From assembly GCF_001998865.1 (NCBI RefSeq), contig NZ_CP019607.1:434001-498000 (forward strand): DNA of 64,000 nucleotides, in the 5' to 3' direction. Position 1 is the stretch's first letter. Every line of letters starts with the position of its first letter. Of this stretch, positions 23,855-33,458 are shown in pieces. The notes under the pieces are model-generated. The model searched no databases, had not been told where the DNA came from, and worked only from the letters and a program-made list of their open reading frames with translations. The position numbers were made by a program, and so were the translations under genes. This stretch comes from Tessaracoccus flavescens. Its GTDB lineage: Bacteria > Actinomycetota > Actinomycetes > Propionibacteriales > Propionibacteriaceae.

Positions 23855-26062
23855 ATGAAGGTCTTGACTAATTCGCGCGAGCAACTGGAACGCGAGATCG
23901 CCCTCGAACAGGCCCACGTCGACCGGGTCTACGACAACCTCAACGTCGCGACGGCAAGCGCGAAGTCGCTCGCCGAACAGGGCCGTGACATCTACCGCTC
24001 CGACCGCATCGGCTACACGCGCGAGGAGGACAGCACCGCGCTGTTCGAGCGCGACGCCTTCGCCTACCAGGCCGCCCGCCGGCTCGCGGTCCTCGACGCC
24101 GAGCACGAGGGTCTCGTCTTCGGCAGGATCGACCTCACCGACGACGAGGCGCGCTACATCGGGCGCATCGGGGTGCGCGACGAGGACTACGAGCCCCTCG
24201 TGATCGACTGGCGCGCCCCGGCCGCCGAGCCGTTCTACCGCGCCACCCCGGCCGAGCCGATGGGGGTGATCCGACGCCGCGTGCTGCGCTGCCGCGACGA
24301 CAAGGTGATCGGGCTGGAGGACGATCTGCTCGACTCGTCGACCGACTCGGCCCTCCCGATCATCGGCGAGGGAGCCCTCATGGCGGCGCTGACCCGCGCC
24401 CGGGGCCGCACCATGCGCGACATCGTTGCCACCATCCAGGGCGAACAGGACGAGGCGATCCGCGCCCCTTACCAGGGCGTCACGATCATCGCGGGCGGCC
24501 CCGGCACGGGCAAGACCGTGGTGGCTCTGCACCGCGCCGCGTACCTGCTCTACACCAACCGGGCCCGCCTCGAGCGCGGCGGCGTGCTCGTCGTCGGGCC
24601 GTCCAACGTGTTCATGAACTACATCGAGCGCGTGCTGCCGAGCCTCGGCGAGGACTCCGTGACCCTCAAGGCCATCGGCAGCGTCGCCAGCGACGTGCTC
24701 GGCATGTCGAGCGAACGGATGGACGCCGCGGAGGCGGCCACCGTCAAGGGCAGCCTGTCGATGGTCGGGGTGCTGCGCCGGCTGGTGCGCACCCCTCTGA
24801 TCGACCATCCGGAGGCGCTGCGGGTGCGGGTCACCGTCAAGGGAGAGGTGCTGGGCCTCGACGCGGCCGAGCTCGGCCGGATCCGCGACCAGGTGCTCGC
24901 CCAGACCAAGCTGAACCGCGGCCGCGAACTGGCCCTGAAGCTCGTCATCTCCGCCCTGAAGGACAAGTTCCCCGACGACATCGAGATCTCGCCGGAGGAA
25001 CTCGACGAACGGATCCGCGAGCACGCGAGCCTCGCCATGTTCATGAACGCCTGGTGGCCTGCGCTCAGCGCGACCCGGGTGCTCGCCCGGCTCAGCGATC
25101 CGCAGCTCACCGCGCGGGTGGCCAAGGACCTCGACGGCGACGAGCGGCGCGCGCTGAGCGACTCCTACGCCTGGCTGCGCGGCTCCGAGGGAGACGCGGA
25201 CGAGGTCTCCGGCTGGTCGGTCGCCGACATCGCGCTGCTCGACGAACTCGTCTCCATTCTCGGCCCCATGCCTGAGGACCCCGACCAGGAGCTCGACGTC
25301 TTCATCGAGGGCGGCGACGTCGCGGAGGTGCTGACCACCGCCGACCTGCTGCGCTTCGAGCGCACCCGCGACGTCGAGGACGATCCGCAGACGACCTACG
25401 CGCACATCCTCGTCGACGAGGGACAGGACGTGACGCCCATGCAGTGGCGGATGCTGCGCAGGCGCGGGCCGCAGTCGTCGTGGACGATCGTCGGTGACCC
25501 GGCGCAGAGTTCGTACCCGTTCCCGGACGAGACCCGCAAGGCCCTCGACGAACTGATCGGGCGCGCCCAGCGCCGCACGTTCACGATGAGCACCAACTAC
25601 CGCTCCCCCAGCGAGGTGTTCGACCTCGCCGCGCGGGTGATCACGAAGGTCTACCCGGACGCGGAACTTCCGCGCGCGGTGCGCTCCACCGGCATCGAAC
25701 CGAAGCTGACCGCCACCGGCAGCGACGACCTGCATGCGGCCCTGCGCACCGAACTCCTCGATCTCGCGGGGAAGGTCAGCGGCACGATCGGCGTCATCTG
25801 TCCCCCGTCCCTGCTGCGCGAGGTCCAGCTGTTAGTGATGGGCGATGAGCGGCTGCGCGCCTTCGAGGACCGGCTGATCGTCGTGACGGCGCTGCAGGCG
25901 AAGGGCCTCGAGTACGACGGCGTCGTCGTGGTGGCACCCGACCGGATCATCGAGGAGGCGCCCGGCGGCGTCCGCGTGCTGTACGTGGCGCTGACGAGGG
26001 CGACGCAGCGGCTGGTCACCCTCGACGTCGACACCTCCGAGTGGCGCGGGCTGCTCAGCTGA
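23855..26062 (+). CDS. helD: HelD-like RNA polymerase recycling helicase
   Basis: UvrD/Rep superfamily 1 ATPase of 735 residues. The N-terminal part contains an alpha-helical stretch (ALEQAHVDRVYDNLN) and the segment IGRIGVRDEDYEPLVIDWRA, both characteristic of HelD. Walker A is GGPGTGKTVVALHRAAYLL (from about residue 214), Walker B is ILVDEGQDVTPMQWRML, and the C-terminal motifs include TNYRSPSEVF, QAKGLEYDGVVVVAP and LYVALTRATQRL. HelD removes stalled RNA polymerase from nucleic acid, and some relatives (HelR) give rifampicin tolerance. The start may be ATG 23855 or TTG 23864, since AAGG is better spaced for the latter. Confidence 0.88.
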   Translation: MKVLTNSREQLEREIALEQAHVDRVYDNLNVATASAKSLAEQGRDIYRSDRIGYTREEDSTALFERDAFAYQAARRLAVLDAEHEGLVFGRIDLTDDEARYIGRIGVRDEDYEPLVIDWRAPAAEPFYRATPAEPMGVIRRRVLRCRDDKVIGLEDDLLDSSTDSALPIIGEGALMAALTRARGRTMRDIVATIQGEQDEAIRAPYQGVTIIAGGPGTGKTVVALHRAAYLLYTNRARLERGGVLVVGPSNVFMNYIERVLPSLGEDSVTLKAIGSVASDVLGMSSERMDAAEAATVKGSLSMVGVLRRLVRTPLIDHPEALRVRVTVKGEVLGLDAAELGRIRDQVLAQTKLNRGRELALKLVISALKDKFPDDIEISPEELDERIREHASLAMFMNAWWPALSATRVLARLSDPQLTARVAKDLDGDERRALSDSYAWLRGSEGDADEVSGWSVADIALLDELVSILGPMPEDPDQELDVFIEGGDVAEVLTTADLLRFERTRDVEDDPQTTYAHILVDEGQDVTPMQWRMLRRRGPQSSWTIVGDPAQSSYPFPDETRKALDELIGRAQRRTFTMSTNYRSPSEVFDLAARVITKVYPDAELPRAVRSTGIEPKLTATGSDDLHAALRTELLDLAGKVSGTIGVICPPSLLREVQLLVMGDERLRAFEDRLIVVTALQAKGLEYDGVVVVAPDRIIEEAPGGVRVLYVALTRATQRLVTLDVDTSEWRGLLS

Positions 26063-26065
26063 GGC

Positions 26066-26956
26066 TCAGAGCTCGTCCTTCAGCCTCGCCAGCACCTCGC
26101 GGGTGGCCTTCGACCGGTTCTGGGTGAAGAACTGCAGGCCGGGGGCGCCTGCGGCGAGCAGGTCGCGGCACAGCTGCAGGGCGGCGTTGAGACCGATCTC
26201 GCGGACCTCCTCCTTCGACCCTGCTGCGCGCAGCCGGGAGACGAAACCCTCGGGGAGGGCACGCCCGGACAGGTCGGCGAAGCGCTCGATCTGGGTGATC
26301 ACCGTCAGCGGCATGATGCCGGGGATGATCGGGACGGTGCAGCCGAGCGCGCGCATCCGCTCCACGAGCTCGCCGTAGCGTCCGGCGTCGAAGAACAGCT
26401 GTGTGATCGCGAACTCGGCTCCCGCCTCGACCTTCTGGGTGAGGATCCTTGCGTCGAGGTCGACGTCGTCGCTCGTCTCGTGTGGGTTCGGGAAGGCCGC
26501 GACACCGACGCAGAAGTCCCCCTGCTCCCGGATGAAGCGCACCAGTTCGGTCGCGTTGCCGAGGCCGTCGGGATGGGCCTCCCATTCCCCTCCGCCCGGC
26601 ATGTCGCCGCGGATGGCGAGGATGTTGGTCACCCCTGCCTCCCGGTAGGCGTCGAGCGCCTCCGCGATATCGGCCTTCGACTGGTCGACGCAGGTGAGGT
26701 GCCCCACCGTCAACGGCCCTCCCGACTCCGCGATCCAGCGCGTCGCCCGGATGGTGCGGTCGCGGCGCGACCCGTTGGCCCCATAGGTGACAGACACGAA
26801 GTCAGGGGCCAGCGGAGCGAGCGCGTCGACGGCGCGCCACAAGATGGGCTCCTCTTCCTCAGACCTCGGGGGGAAGAACTCGAACGAGAAGAGGGGACCA
26901 TGGGCCGAGGCGAGGAGGTCGCCGACGGTCGCCGGACTCGGATCGGTGCGAAGCAT
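26066..26956 (-). CDS. metF: Methylenetetrahydrofolate reductase MetF
   Basis: Flavoprotein TIM barrel of 296 residues reducing 5,10-methylene-THF to 5-methyl-THF for methionine synthesis. Family motifs are FSFEFFPPRSEEEE near the N-terminus (with the catalytic Glu), DFVSVTYGANGS, HLTCVDQS, NILAIRGDMP, GVAAFPNPH and ITQLFFDA, and PIIPGIMPLT. The ATG at 26956 is chosen over the ORF start 27 bases upstream because motif spacing matches and because a TATTGT box lies 6 bases before it, suggesting a leaderless mRNA. The C-terminal end is 3 bases from the convergent HelD stop. Confidence 0.93.
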   Translation of the reverse strand: MLRTDPSPATVGDLLASAHGPLFSFEFFPPRSEEEEPILWRAVDALAPLAPDFVSVTYGANGSRRDRTIRATRWIAESGGPLTVGHLTCVDQSKADIAEALDAYREAGVTNILAIRGDMPGGGEWEAHPDGLGNATELVRFIREQGDFCVGVAAFPNPHETSDDVDLDARILTQKVEAGAEFAITQLFFDAGRYGELVERMRALGCTVPIIPGIMPLTVITQIERFADLSGRALPEGFVSRLRAAGSKEEVREIGLNAALQLCRDLLAAGAPGLQFFTQNRSKATREVLARLKDEL

Positions 26957-26962
26957 GCCCCC

Positions 26963-26968
26963 ACAATA
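26963..26968 (-). promoter_or_regulatory. -10 box of metF (leaderless type)
   Basis: TATTGT on the minus strand, 6 bases before the metF ATG at 26956. The short intervening GGGGGC is too close to act as a normal leader, so transcription probably begins at or next to the start codon. Confidence 0.5.
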
Positions 26969-26991
26969 GGGAGTCCGTTGCACTGCTCCAC

Positions 26992-26997
26992 TAGGCT
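26992..26997 (+). promoter_or_regulatory. -10 box of the polyprenyl synthase gene (leaderless type)
   Basis: TAGGCT, 6 bases before the GTG start at 27004, with no Shine-Dalgarno. It faces the metF box in a 47-base divergent intergenic region. Confidence 0.5.
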
Positions 26998-27003
26998 GCC
27001 CAC

Positions 27004-28095
27004 GTGAGACGCTCGCTTGATCCCACCGCTCCGCTGAACGACGATTTCCTGTCCGCGATCAGCGAAACCATCGCCGGTTTCCTCGACGCCCAGGCGCCTC
27101 TGATCGCCGAGGTCGGCGTGCCCGAGCTGCTGAACGTGGCCAGGATCGCCACCGAAGGGGGCAAGCGGCTGCGACCCGCCTACTGCTACTGGAGCTACGT
27201 GGCTGCCGCGGGACTGCCCGAGGACGACTCCTCGCTGCTCGCCGTTGCCTCCTCGCTCGATCTGCTGCACGTCAGCGCGCTCGTCCACGACGACCTGATC
27301 GACGACGCCGACACCCGACGCGGCCTTCCTGCCGCCCACAGGCGTTTCGAACAGTTCCACGGCGCCCGGTCGGGCCGAGGCGACGGCGCCGAGTTCGGCA
27401 CGTCCGCCGCGATCCTGCTCGGCGACCTGCTGTTGATGTGGAGCCTTGAGCTGGCCGACGCCTCGGGCGCGCCGGGACTCGAGCGCACCCGCGGGCTGCT
27501 CAACGCCATGCGCTCGGAGGTCACCGCCGGCCAGTTCCTCGACGTCAGCGCGCAGTACGACGTGGCGGACGAGGCCAGCTTCGCCGACGAGCTCGAGGTG
27601 GCCCGTCGTGTGCTCGAGTTCAAGTCGGCGCGCTACTCGATCCGCCGCCCCGCCCAGATCGGGGCGAGCCTCGCCGGGGCGGACGAGACACTACTTGCGA
27701 CGCTCGGGGAGTTCGGCTCGGTCGTCGGCCGGGCGTTCCAGCTGCGCGACGACGTGCTCGGCGTCTACGGCGACCCGGCGGTCACCGGGAAGCCCTTCGG
27801 CGGCGACATCCACGAGGGTAAGCGCACCGTCCTCGTGCTCACCGCGCTCGCCAATGGATCATCGGCGCAGGCGCGCGAGTTGGACTCGATCCTCGGCGCC
27901 CCCGGCATCACCGACGCCGACGTGCGCCGCGCCGGGGAGATCATCGAGTCGACCGGGGCGCTGAGCTCCGTCGAGTCGACGATCGCCGACAACTGGCACC
28001 ACGCGCAGCGGCTGCTCGCGGACACCCCCATGGCTGAGGAGGGTCGGACCGCCCTCTCCGCGTTGGCAGACCGGAGCGTCAACCGTGCCCGTTGA
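27004..28095 (+). CDS. idsA: Polyprenyl diphosphate synthase (IdsA-like)
   Basis: Trans-prenyl diphosphate synthase of 363 residues, making medium-chain all-E isoprenoid diphosphates from IPP for quinone tails, carotenoids or polyprenols. The first aspartate-rich motif is [13 protein letters not shown] (D96 onward) and the second is [12 protein letters not shown]. The GGKRLRP segment near residue 53 binds IPP. The residues just before the first motif ([12 protein letters not shown]) set chain length, and the small side chains allow more than C15. The start overlaps no gene; the stop overlaps the downstream P-type ATPase GTG by 11 bases. Matches the idsA2 position of the M. tuberculosis locus. 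Confidence 0.9.
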   Translation: MRRSLDPTAPLNDDFLSAISETIAGFLDAQAPLIAEVGVPELLNVARIATEGGKRLRPAYCYWSYVAAAGLPEDDSSLLAVASSLDLLHVSALVHDDLIDDADTRRGLPAAHRRFEQFHGARSGRGDGAEFGTSAAILLGDLLLMWSLELADASGAPGLERTRGLLNAMRSEVTAGQFLDVSAQYDVADEASFADELEVARRVLEFKSARYSIRRPAQIGASLAGADETLLATLGEFGSVVGRAFQLRDDVLGVYGDPAVTGKPFGGDIHEGKRTVLVLTALANGSSAQARELDSILGAPGITDADVRRAGEIIESTGALSSVESTIADNWHHAQRLLADTPMAEEGRTALSALADRSVNRAR

Positions 28096-30454
28096 CGTCC
28101 AGGGCCTGACCTCTGAGGAGGTCGCCGACCGCGTCGCGCGGGGACAGGTCAACACTCTCCCCTCCAGGTCGGGGCGCTCCACGCTGGACATCGTCCGCGC
28201 CAACGTGCTCACCCGCGTCAACGCGATCCTCTTCGTCCTGTTCATGTGCGTGGCCGTCACAGGCCATTTCATCCAGGGCATCTTCGGGCTGCTGATCGTG
28301 GTCAACTCGACCATCGGCATCATCCAGGAGCTGCGGGCCAAGCGGACCCTCGACAACCTCGCCGTGGTCGGCGAGGCCCACCCGACGGTGATCCGCGACG
28401 GCGTCGCGCGGCAGATCGTGCGCGACGAGGTCGTGCTCGACGATCTGATCGTCGTCACGCCGGGAGAACAGGTCGTCGTCGACGGGGTCGTGGTCGACGC
28501 CGACTACCTCGAGGTCGACGAGTCGCTGCTGACCGGCGAATCGGACGCGCTCGCCAAGGAGCCCGGCGACCGCGTCCTTTCCGGCTCCTTCGTCGTCTCC
28601 GGCACGGGCCGCTACCGCGCGGAGAAGGTCGGCGCAGACGCCTACGCGGCGCAGTTGACGGCCCAGGCGGCCAAGTTCACGCTTGTCAGCTCCGAACTGC
28701 GGCAGGGCATCAACAAGATCCTCAAGTACGTCACCTGGCTGCTGATCCCGGTCGGCCTGCTCAACATCGTCGTCCAGTTCACCCAGCCGGACACCACCTG
28801 GCAGGAGGCGGTCCTGCGCACCACCTCCGCTCTGGTGCCGATGGTCCCGGAGGGGCTCGTCCTGCTCACGTCGATGGCCTTCGCGCTCGGCGTGATCCGG
28901 CTCGGTCGGCGCAACTGCCTCGTCCAGGAACTACCCGCCATCGAGGGCCTCGCACGGGTCAGCGTCGTCTGCGCGGACAAGACGGGCACCCTCACCGAGC
29001 ACGCGTTGACGCTCGGCGAGATCATCCACCTCGACGCCGACCCCGCGGAGGTGTCAGCGGCTCTTGCGCAACTGGTGGCCGCCGATCCCACCCCCAACGC
29101 CTCCATGCAGGCGATCAACGCCGTCGTGGAGCCGGCCGACCGCCCGTGGCCGATCCTCGCGCGGGCACCGTTCACCTCGGCCAAGAAGTTCTCCGGCGTC
29201 ACGTTCGAGCACGCGACCTGGCTGCTCGGCGCGGCAGACGTGCTGTGCGAGGGTGAGGTCGCAGACCGGGCCGAGGAGATCGGCTCGACGGGGCGCCGGG
29301 TGCTGCTGCTCGCGACCGCCTCCGAGCGGGTCGACTCCGCCTCTGCGCCGGGCGCCGTGGTGCCGAAGGCGCTGCTGGTGCTCGACCAGGTCAAGCGCAC
29401 CGATGCCGCGGACACGCTGCGCTACTTCCAGGAGCAGAACGTCGAGGTGAAGGTCATCTCCGGCGACAACGCCGCCTCGGTCGGTGCCGTGACCCGTTCG
29501 CTCGGCGTCGAGATCGGTGAGGTCGTCGACGCGAGGACCCTGCCCGAGCCGGGGCCCGAGTTCGCCGGGATCGTCGACGACGCCGATGTCTTCGGGAGGG
29601 TGACCCCCGAGCAGAAGCGTCAGATGGTCGAGGCCCTGCAGTCGCGCGGGCACAGCGTCGCCATGACAGGCGACGGCGTCAACGACGTGCTTGCGCTGAA
29701 GGACGCCGACCTCGGCGTCGCCATGGGCTCCGGCTCGTCCGCCACCCGCGCCGTCGCCCAGATCGTCCTGCTCGACGACAAATTCGCCTCGCTGCCGCAC
29801 GTCGTCGCAGAGGGACGCCGGGTGATCGGCAACATCGAGCGCGTCGCGAAGCTGTTCCTCACCAAGACGATCTACGCGGTGATCCTCGCGCTCGCGGCCG
29901 GCCTGCTCGGCATCCCGAACCCGTTCCTCCCGCTGCACGTCACGGTCGTCGGCTGGTTCACGATCGGCATCCCCGCGTTCCTGATGAGCCTCGCCCCGAA
30001 CCGCGAGCGGGCACGCCCGGGTTTCGTGCGGCGCACGCTCGCCGTCGCGATCCCCGGCGGCATCGTGGTGGCAGCCGGCGCGTTGACCACCTATCTGGGC
30101 AGTCGAGGACTGCACGACGTGCCGGACCACATCCAGACGCAGGCGTCGACGGCGACCCTGATCACGCTCATCATGACGGCCACCTGGGTGCTGAGCGTCG
30201 TCGCCCGGCCCTACGTGTGGTGGAGGGCCGCGCTCGTCGCGTTCGCCTACGGGTTCTACTTCACGGTCTTCGCGCTGCCGGTCTCACAGCGCTGGCTGAG
30301 CCTCGACGTGTCGAATCTCCAGACCATCGGCTTCGGCGTGATCGTCGGCCTCATCGGCATGGCGGCCATCGAGGTGATCTGGTGGGTCACCGCGGTCATC
30401 CGCGGCGAGACCCCGAGGTTGTGGGGTCAGCCGGCGAAGGCGTCGCTCGAGTAG
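28085..30454 (+). CDS. ctpE: P-type cation-translocating ATPase (CtpE-like)
   Basis: Membrane ATPase of 789 residues. The phosphorylated Asp is D298 in [12 protein letters not shown], the actuator motif is LTGESDAL, and the hinge motif is [23 protein letters not shown]. Helix 4 contains [16 protein letters not shown], the ion-site sequence of M. tuberculosis CtpE, a calcium importer. Eight to ten membrane helices are expected. No N-terminal metal-binding CxxC domain is present, which argues against copper. Calcium is the likeliest ion, by family only. The start GTG overlaps the prenyl synthase by 11 bases, and the end overlaps the convergent TIM-barrel gene by 28 bases. Confidence 0.85.
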   Translation: MPVDVQGLTSEEVADRVARGQVNTLPSRSGRSTLDIVRANVLTRVNAILFVLFMCVAVTGHFIQGIFGLLIVVNSTIGIIQELRAKRTLDNLAVVGEAHPTVIRDGVARQIVRDEVVLDDLIVVTPGEQVVVDGVVVDADYLEVDESLLTGESDALAKEPGDRVLSGSFVVSGTGRYRAEKVGADAYAAQLTAQAAKFTLVSSELRQGINKILKYVTWLLIPVGLLNIVVQFTQPDTTWQEAVLRTTSALVPMVPEGLVLLTSMAFALGVIRLGRRNCLVQELPAIEGLARVSVVCADKTGTLTEHALTLGEIIHLDADPAEVSAALAQLVAADPTPNASMQAINAVVEPADRPWPILARAPFTSAKKFSGVTFEHATWLLGAADVLCEGEVADRAEEIGSTGRRVLLLATASERVDSASAPGAVVPKALLVLDQVKRTDAADTLRYFQEQNVEVKVISGDNAASVGAVTRSLGVEIGEVVDARTLPEPGPEFAGIVDDADVFGRVTPEQKRQMVEALQSRGHSVAMTGDGVNDVLALKDADLGVAMGSGSSATRAVAQIVLLDDKFASLPHVVAEGRRVIGNIERVAKLFLTKTIYAVILALAAGLLGIPNPFLPLHVTVVGWFTIGIPAFLMSLAPNRERARPGFVRRTLAVAIPGGIVVAAGALTTYLGSRGLHDVPDHIQTQASTATLITLIMTATWVLSVVARPYVWWRAALVAFAYGFYFTVFALPVSQRWLSLDVSNLQTIGFGVIVGLIGMAAIEVIWWVTAVIRGETPRLWGQPAKASLE

Positions 30455-31107
30455 GCCTGCGCCCCGGGATCTGCGTCCCAGGCCGCCTTCACCGCGTCGG
30501 CGATGGCGCGCGTCTCGGCGTTCGGGTCGGCCGAACGGAAGATCGACGTGGACACCGTCACGCGCCGTGCGCCTGCGGCTAGCACGTCATGGACGGAGAC
30601 GCTGGAGATCCCTCCGGCGGCGAACCACACCGGACCGGCGGGCAGCCCGACCGGTGGCGCGGCGGCTGCGGTCCTTGCGATCTCGTCGTTGACGCCCGAG
30701 TCGGTCACGGCCGGCCCGACGAAGCCGAACACGAACGGGTCGCCGTCGATCTTGTCGAGGTCGGAGGCTCCGTCGATGGAGCGGCCGAAGAGCGAGTATT
30801 CGTGCGGCCTGCGGTAGCCGAAGGGACGCCAGCCGGGCCGCTTCAGGAAGACGACATCGGCGGAGGCCTGTGCCGCGACCTCGAGGTCGTCGGCCGCGAC
30901 GAGGGTCGGAAGCGAGAAGAGCCTCTTGCGCGCCACCTGGATCGACTCGACGGCCTCCTCGACGCTGCGGTTGCCCTTCGACAGCACCAGGAGGTCGGCG
31001 CCGTGGGCGGCCAGATCCGCCGCCTCGGGACCCGCGAACTTCGGCGGCACCACGACGGCCACGCGGGCCATCCTCAGGCGCGTCGTCAACGGCACCAGTG
31101 CGGTCAT
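30427..31107 (-). CDS. ThiE/TenI-like TIM-barrel protein
   Basis: 226-residue predicted TIM barrel. The motifs fit thiamine phosphate synthase relatives in outline: [12 protein letters not shown] early, then [32 protein letters not shown], and a phosphate-binding [23 protein letters not shown] and [11 protein letters not shown] near the end. The family call is tentative because the classic ThiE pyrimidine-binding residues are not obvious. The ATG at 31107 was chosen because GGAGG is 5 bases upstream within the longer frame. Tail-to-tail overlap with ctpE. Confidence 0.5.
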   Translation of the reverse strand: MTALVPLTTRLRMARVAVVVPPKFAGPEAADLAAHGADLLVLSKGNRSVEEAVESIQVARKRLFSLPTLVAADDLEVAAQASADVVFLKRPGWRPFGYRRPHEYSLFGRSIDGASDLDKIDGDPFVFGFVGPAVTDSGVNDEIARTAAAAPPVGLPAGPVWFAAGGISSVSVHDVLAAGARRVTVSTSIFRSADPNAETRAIADAVKAAWDADPGAQAYSSDAFAG

Positions 31108-31284
31108 GGGCTCCTCCATCGGTCTGAGCGGTTGGCAACACTCTAGTGAGCAGACGCGTCGCGCGTGCGGCGGATCGCCCTTGTTCCACGGACCTCGGTC
31201 TTCGCCGCGTGCCCGGGGTCATACCGGCGTGGCCCGCGCCGCGACTCGCCGCGTCCACAGGTCCGCCCATGGCCAGGCACCGCA

Positions 31285-31290
31285 TACAAT
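31285..31290 (+). promoter_or_regulatory. -10 box upstream of the PASTA kinase gene
   Basis: TACAAT is one base from the TATAAT consensus. It lies 53 bases before the ATG at 31344 in the 236-base intergenic region shared with the divergent ThiE-like gene. The -35 (TCCGCC with 17-base spacer) is poor. A GGAG ribosome site precedes the ATG. Confidence 0.5.
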
Positions 31291-31343
31291 CGACAGGCAG
31301 ACGGGCTCACACGGCCTCCTTCCCCGACCGTGCATGGAGTGGC

Positions 31344-33413
31344 ATGAACAGCACTTTCGACCCGTTGGTCGGCCAGGTGCTGGACGACCGCTACGAGATC
31401 GTGGCGAAGCTGGCACGAGGTGGCATGGCCACGGTCTATCGCGCGCGCGACCTCAGGTTGTCGCGCGTCGTCGCCGTGAAGGTGATGCGAAGCGATCTCG
31501 GGGAGGACGACGAGTTCGCCGCGAAGTTCGACCGGGAGGCCCGATCGGCCGCGGTGCTCAGCCATCCCAACGTGGTCAGCATCTTCGACCAGGGCAGCTC
31601 GCAGGGCCAGCCCTACATCGTGATGGAGTTCATCGACGGCGAGACGATGCGCCGCCTGATCAGCCGGGAGGCCCCGCTTCCCCCCGATCGCGCGCTCGAA
31701 CTGTTCGAGCAGATCGCAGCCGCGCTGGCCGCCGCCCACGAGGCGGGCGTGGTGCACCGCGACATCAAGCCCGAGAACGTGATGATCACCGAGCGCGGGC
31801 AGGTCAAGGTCGCCGACTTCGGGCTGGCCCGCCAGGTCGGCTCGCCGCAGATGACGGCAACGGGCGTGCTCGTCGGCACCGCCAGCTACCTGCCGCCCGA
31901 GCTGGTCACCCATTCGCGTCCCGACGGGCGCAGCGACATCTACTCGGCGGGCGTCGTGCTGTTCGAGATGCTCACCGGCAAGAAGCCGCACACGGGTGAG
32001 AACAACTACCAGATCGCCTACCGGCACGTGAACGTCGACATCGAGAAGCCCTCCGAGCGGCTCGGTGAACTCGGCCAGACGTTCGACTGGCCGATCCCCG
32101 ACTATCTCGACACGCTCGTGCTCGCCTCGACGAGGCGCGATCCACGAGCGCGCATCGCGGACGGGCAGGAACTGCTCTCCGCCGTCCGACGGATCCGCCA
32201 CGAGTTGGCGCGCGGCGCGGGCGGCGACAATCCGCGGCTCGCCGCGGCCATCCTGCCCGCGAGCCCGGACGACGGGGTGACCGAACGGCTGCGCCCGAGG
32301 GAGAGGCCGCGTCCGGCCTCGTCGCTCACCCCGGAAACGGTGATCGTCAACCGCGAGCCCCAGTGGCGCCCCGAGAAGCCTGCCCCCGTCCCCGCGGGGG
32401 TCGCGGTGGCTCAGCGGCGTCCGGAACCCGTGCCGGTGCAGGCCTCCCCGGTGCCGTCACCGGCCGCCCCGCGCAGCCAGCGCACGCCGGTGTTTCCGCA
32501 ACTGCACATCTCCCACGACCCGGTGCACCGGCGACGAAGGGGCGTCATCGCACTCCTGCTCGTGCTGCTGCTCACCGCAGGCGCGGGCGTCGGTTCCTGG
32601 TGGTGGATGTCGGGACGCTTCACCACCGTTCCGACCGCGACCGCCCTGAACGAGACGAAGGCCCGCGAGGCCGCCTCCGCGAACGACCTCGAGGTGGCGA
32701 CCCGCGAGGAGTACTCGGAGACGGTTCCGGTGGGCGTGGTGATCAGCACCGATCCCGGCGCGGGCGAGCGGCTGCTGCGCGGTGGGACGGTCACGCTCGT
32801 GATGTCGCTCGGCCCTGAGCGGTACCCGATGGTCGAGGTCGTCGGGCTGGAGCGGGCCGCGGCGGAGAAGCTGCTCACCGATTCACACCTGGCGCTCGGC
32901 AAGGTCACCGAGTCGTTCTCGGAGGAGGTTCCCGAGGGGCAGGTGATCTCGGCGAGCCAGGACGTGGGTGCCTCGCTCAAGCCGCAGACCCCCGTCGACC
33001 TGACCGTCTCCAAGGGGCGCGAGCCGATCCGGATCCCCGACCACGTCGGCGCGAAGGCGGACGAGGCGGCAAAGCAGTTGAAGGGCCTCGGCTTCAAGGT
33101 CAACGTCAAGGAGGAGAACTCCGCAGACGTCGACAAGGGACGGGTCATCCGCCAGGATCCGCGCTCAGGCAGCGGCTTCCGCGGAGACACGGTCACGATC
33201 GTCAAGTCGCTCGGCCCCGTGATGGTCACGATCCCCTCGGTCCGCTACAAGTCGACCGACGACGCGAAGAAGGCCCTCGAGGACCTCGACCTGAAGGTGG
33301 AGGTCAAGCGCGACTCCGGCTTCGCCATCCCGCTCAACCTCGCGACGGGCACGGACCCGGCCGAGGGCACGGAGGTGGCCGTCGGCACGAAGGTGACACT
33401 GTACGTCGCCTGA
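31344..33413 (+). CDS. Membrane Ser/Thr protein kinase with four PASTA domains
   Basis: 689-residue PknB-type kinase. The kinase domain, about residues 10-275, has ARGGMATVY, VAVKVM, HRDIKPENVM (catalytic Asp140), ADFGLARQ, activation loop TATGVLVGTASYLPPE and SDIYSAGVVLFEML. A Pro-rich juxtamembrane part leads to one helix (GVIALLLVLLLTAGAGV) near 400. The extracellular part has four PASTA repeats beginning near 425, starting FTTVPTAT, YPMVEVVG, IRIPDHVG and VTIPSVRY; these sense peptidoglycan fragments or lipid II in other kinases. The ATG at 31344 is preferred because GGAG lies upstream and homologues begin there. Likely controls cell wall growth. Confidence 0.93.
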   Translation: MNSTFDPLVGQVLDDRYEIVAKLARGGMATVYRARDLRLSRVVAVKVMRSDLGEDDEFAAKFDREARSAAVLSHPNVVSIFDQGSSQGQPYIVMEFIDGETMRRLISREAPLPPDRALELFEQIAAALAAAHEAGVVHRDIKPENVMITERGQVKVADFGLARQVGSPQMTATGVLVGTASYLPPELVTHSRPDGRSDIYSAGVVLFEMLTGKKPHTGENNYQIAYRHVNVDIEKPSERLGELGQTFDWPIPDYLDTLVLASTRRDPRARIADGQELLSAVRRIRHELARGAGGDNPRLAAAILPASPDDGVTERLRPRERPRPASSLTPETVIVNREPQWRPEKPAPVPAGVAVAQRRPEPVPVQASPVPSPAAPRSQRTPVFPQLHISHDPVHRRRRGVIALLLVLLLTAGAGVGSWWWMSGRFTTVPTATALNETKAREAASANDLEVATREEYSETVPVGVVISTDPGAGERLLRGGTVTLVMSLGPERYPMVEVVGLERAAAEKLLTDSHLALGKVTESFSEEVPEGQVISASQDVGASLKPQTPVDLTVSKGREPIRIPDHVGAKADEAAKQLKGLGFKVNVKEENSADVDKGRVIRQDPRSGSGFRGDTVTIVKSLGPVMVTIPSVRYKSTDDAKKALEDLDLKVEVKRDSGFAIPLNLATGTDPAEGTEVAVGTKVTLYVA

Positions 33414-33458
33414 TCCCGCGACCCAGCCTGCTGCCACACTGAAGACCGGAGGTGGGTC

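Noticed and set aside
23843..25735. 630-residue open frame antisense to the HelD-like gene
   Set aside because: It is rich in Arg/Gly/Ala/His with no domain, and such long antisense frames are expected from GC-rich codon use. The sense frame has full HelD motifs.
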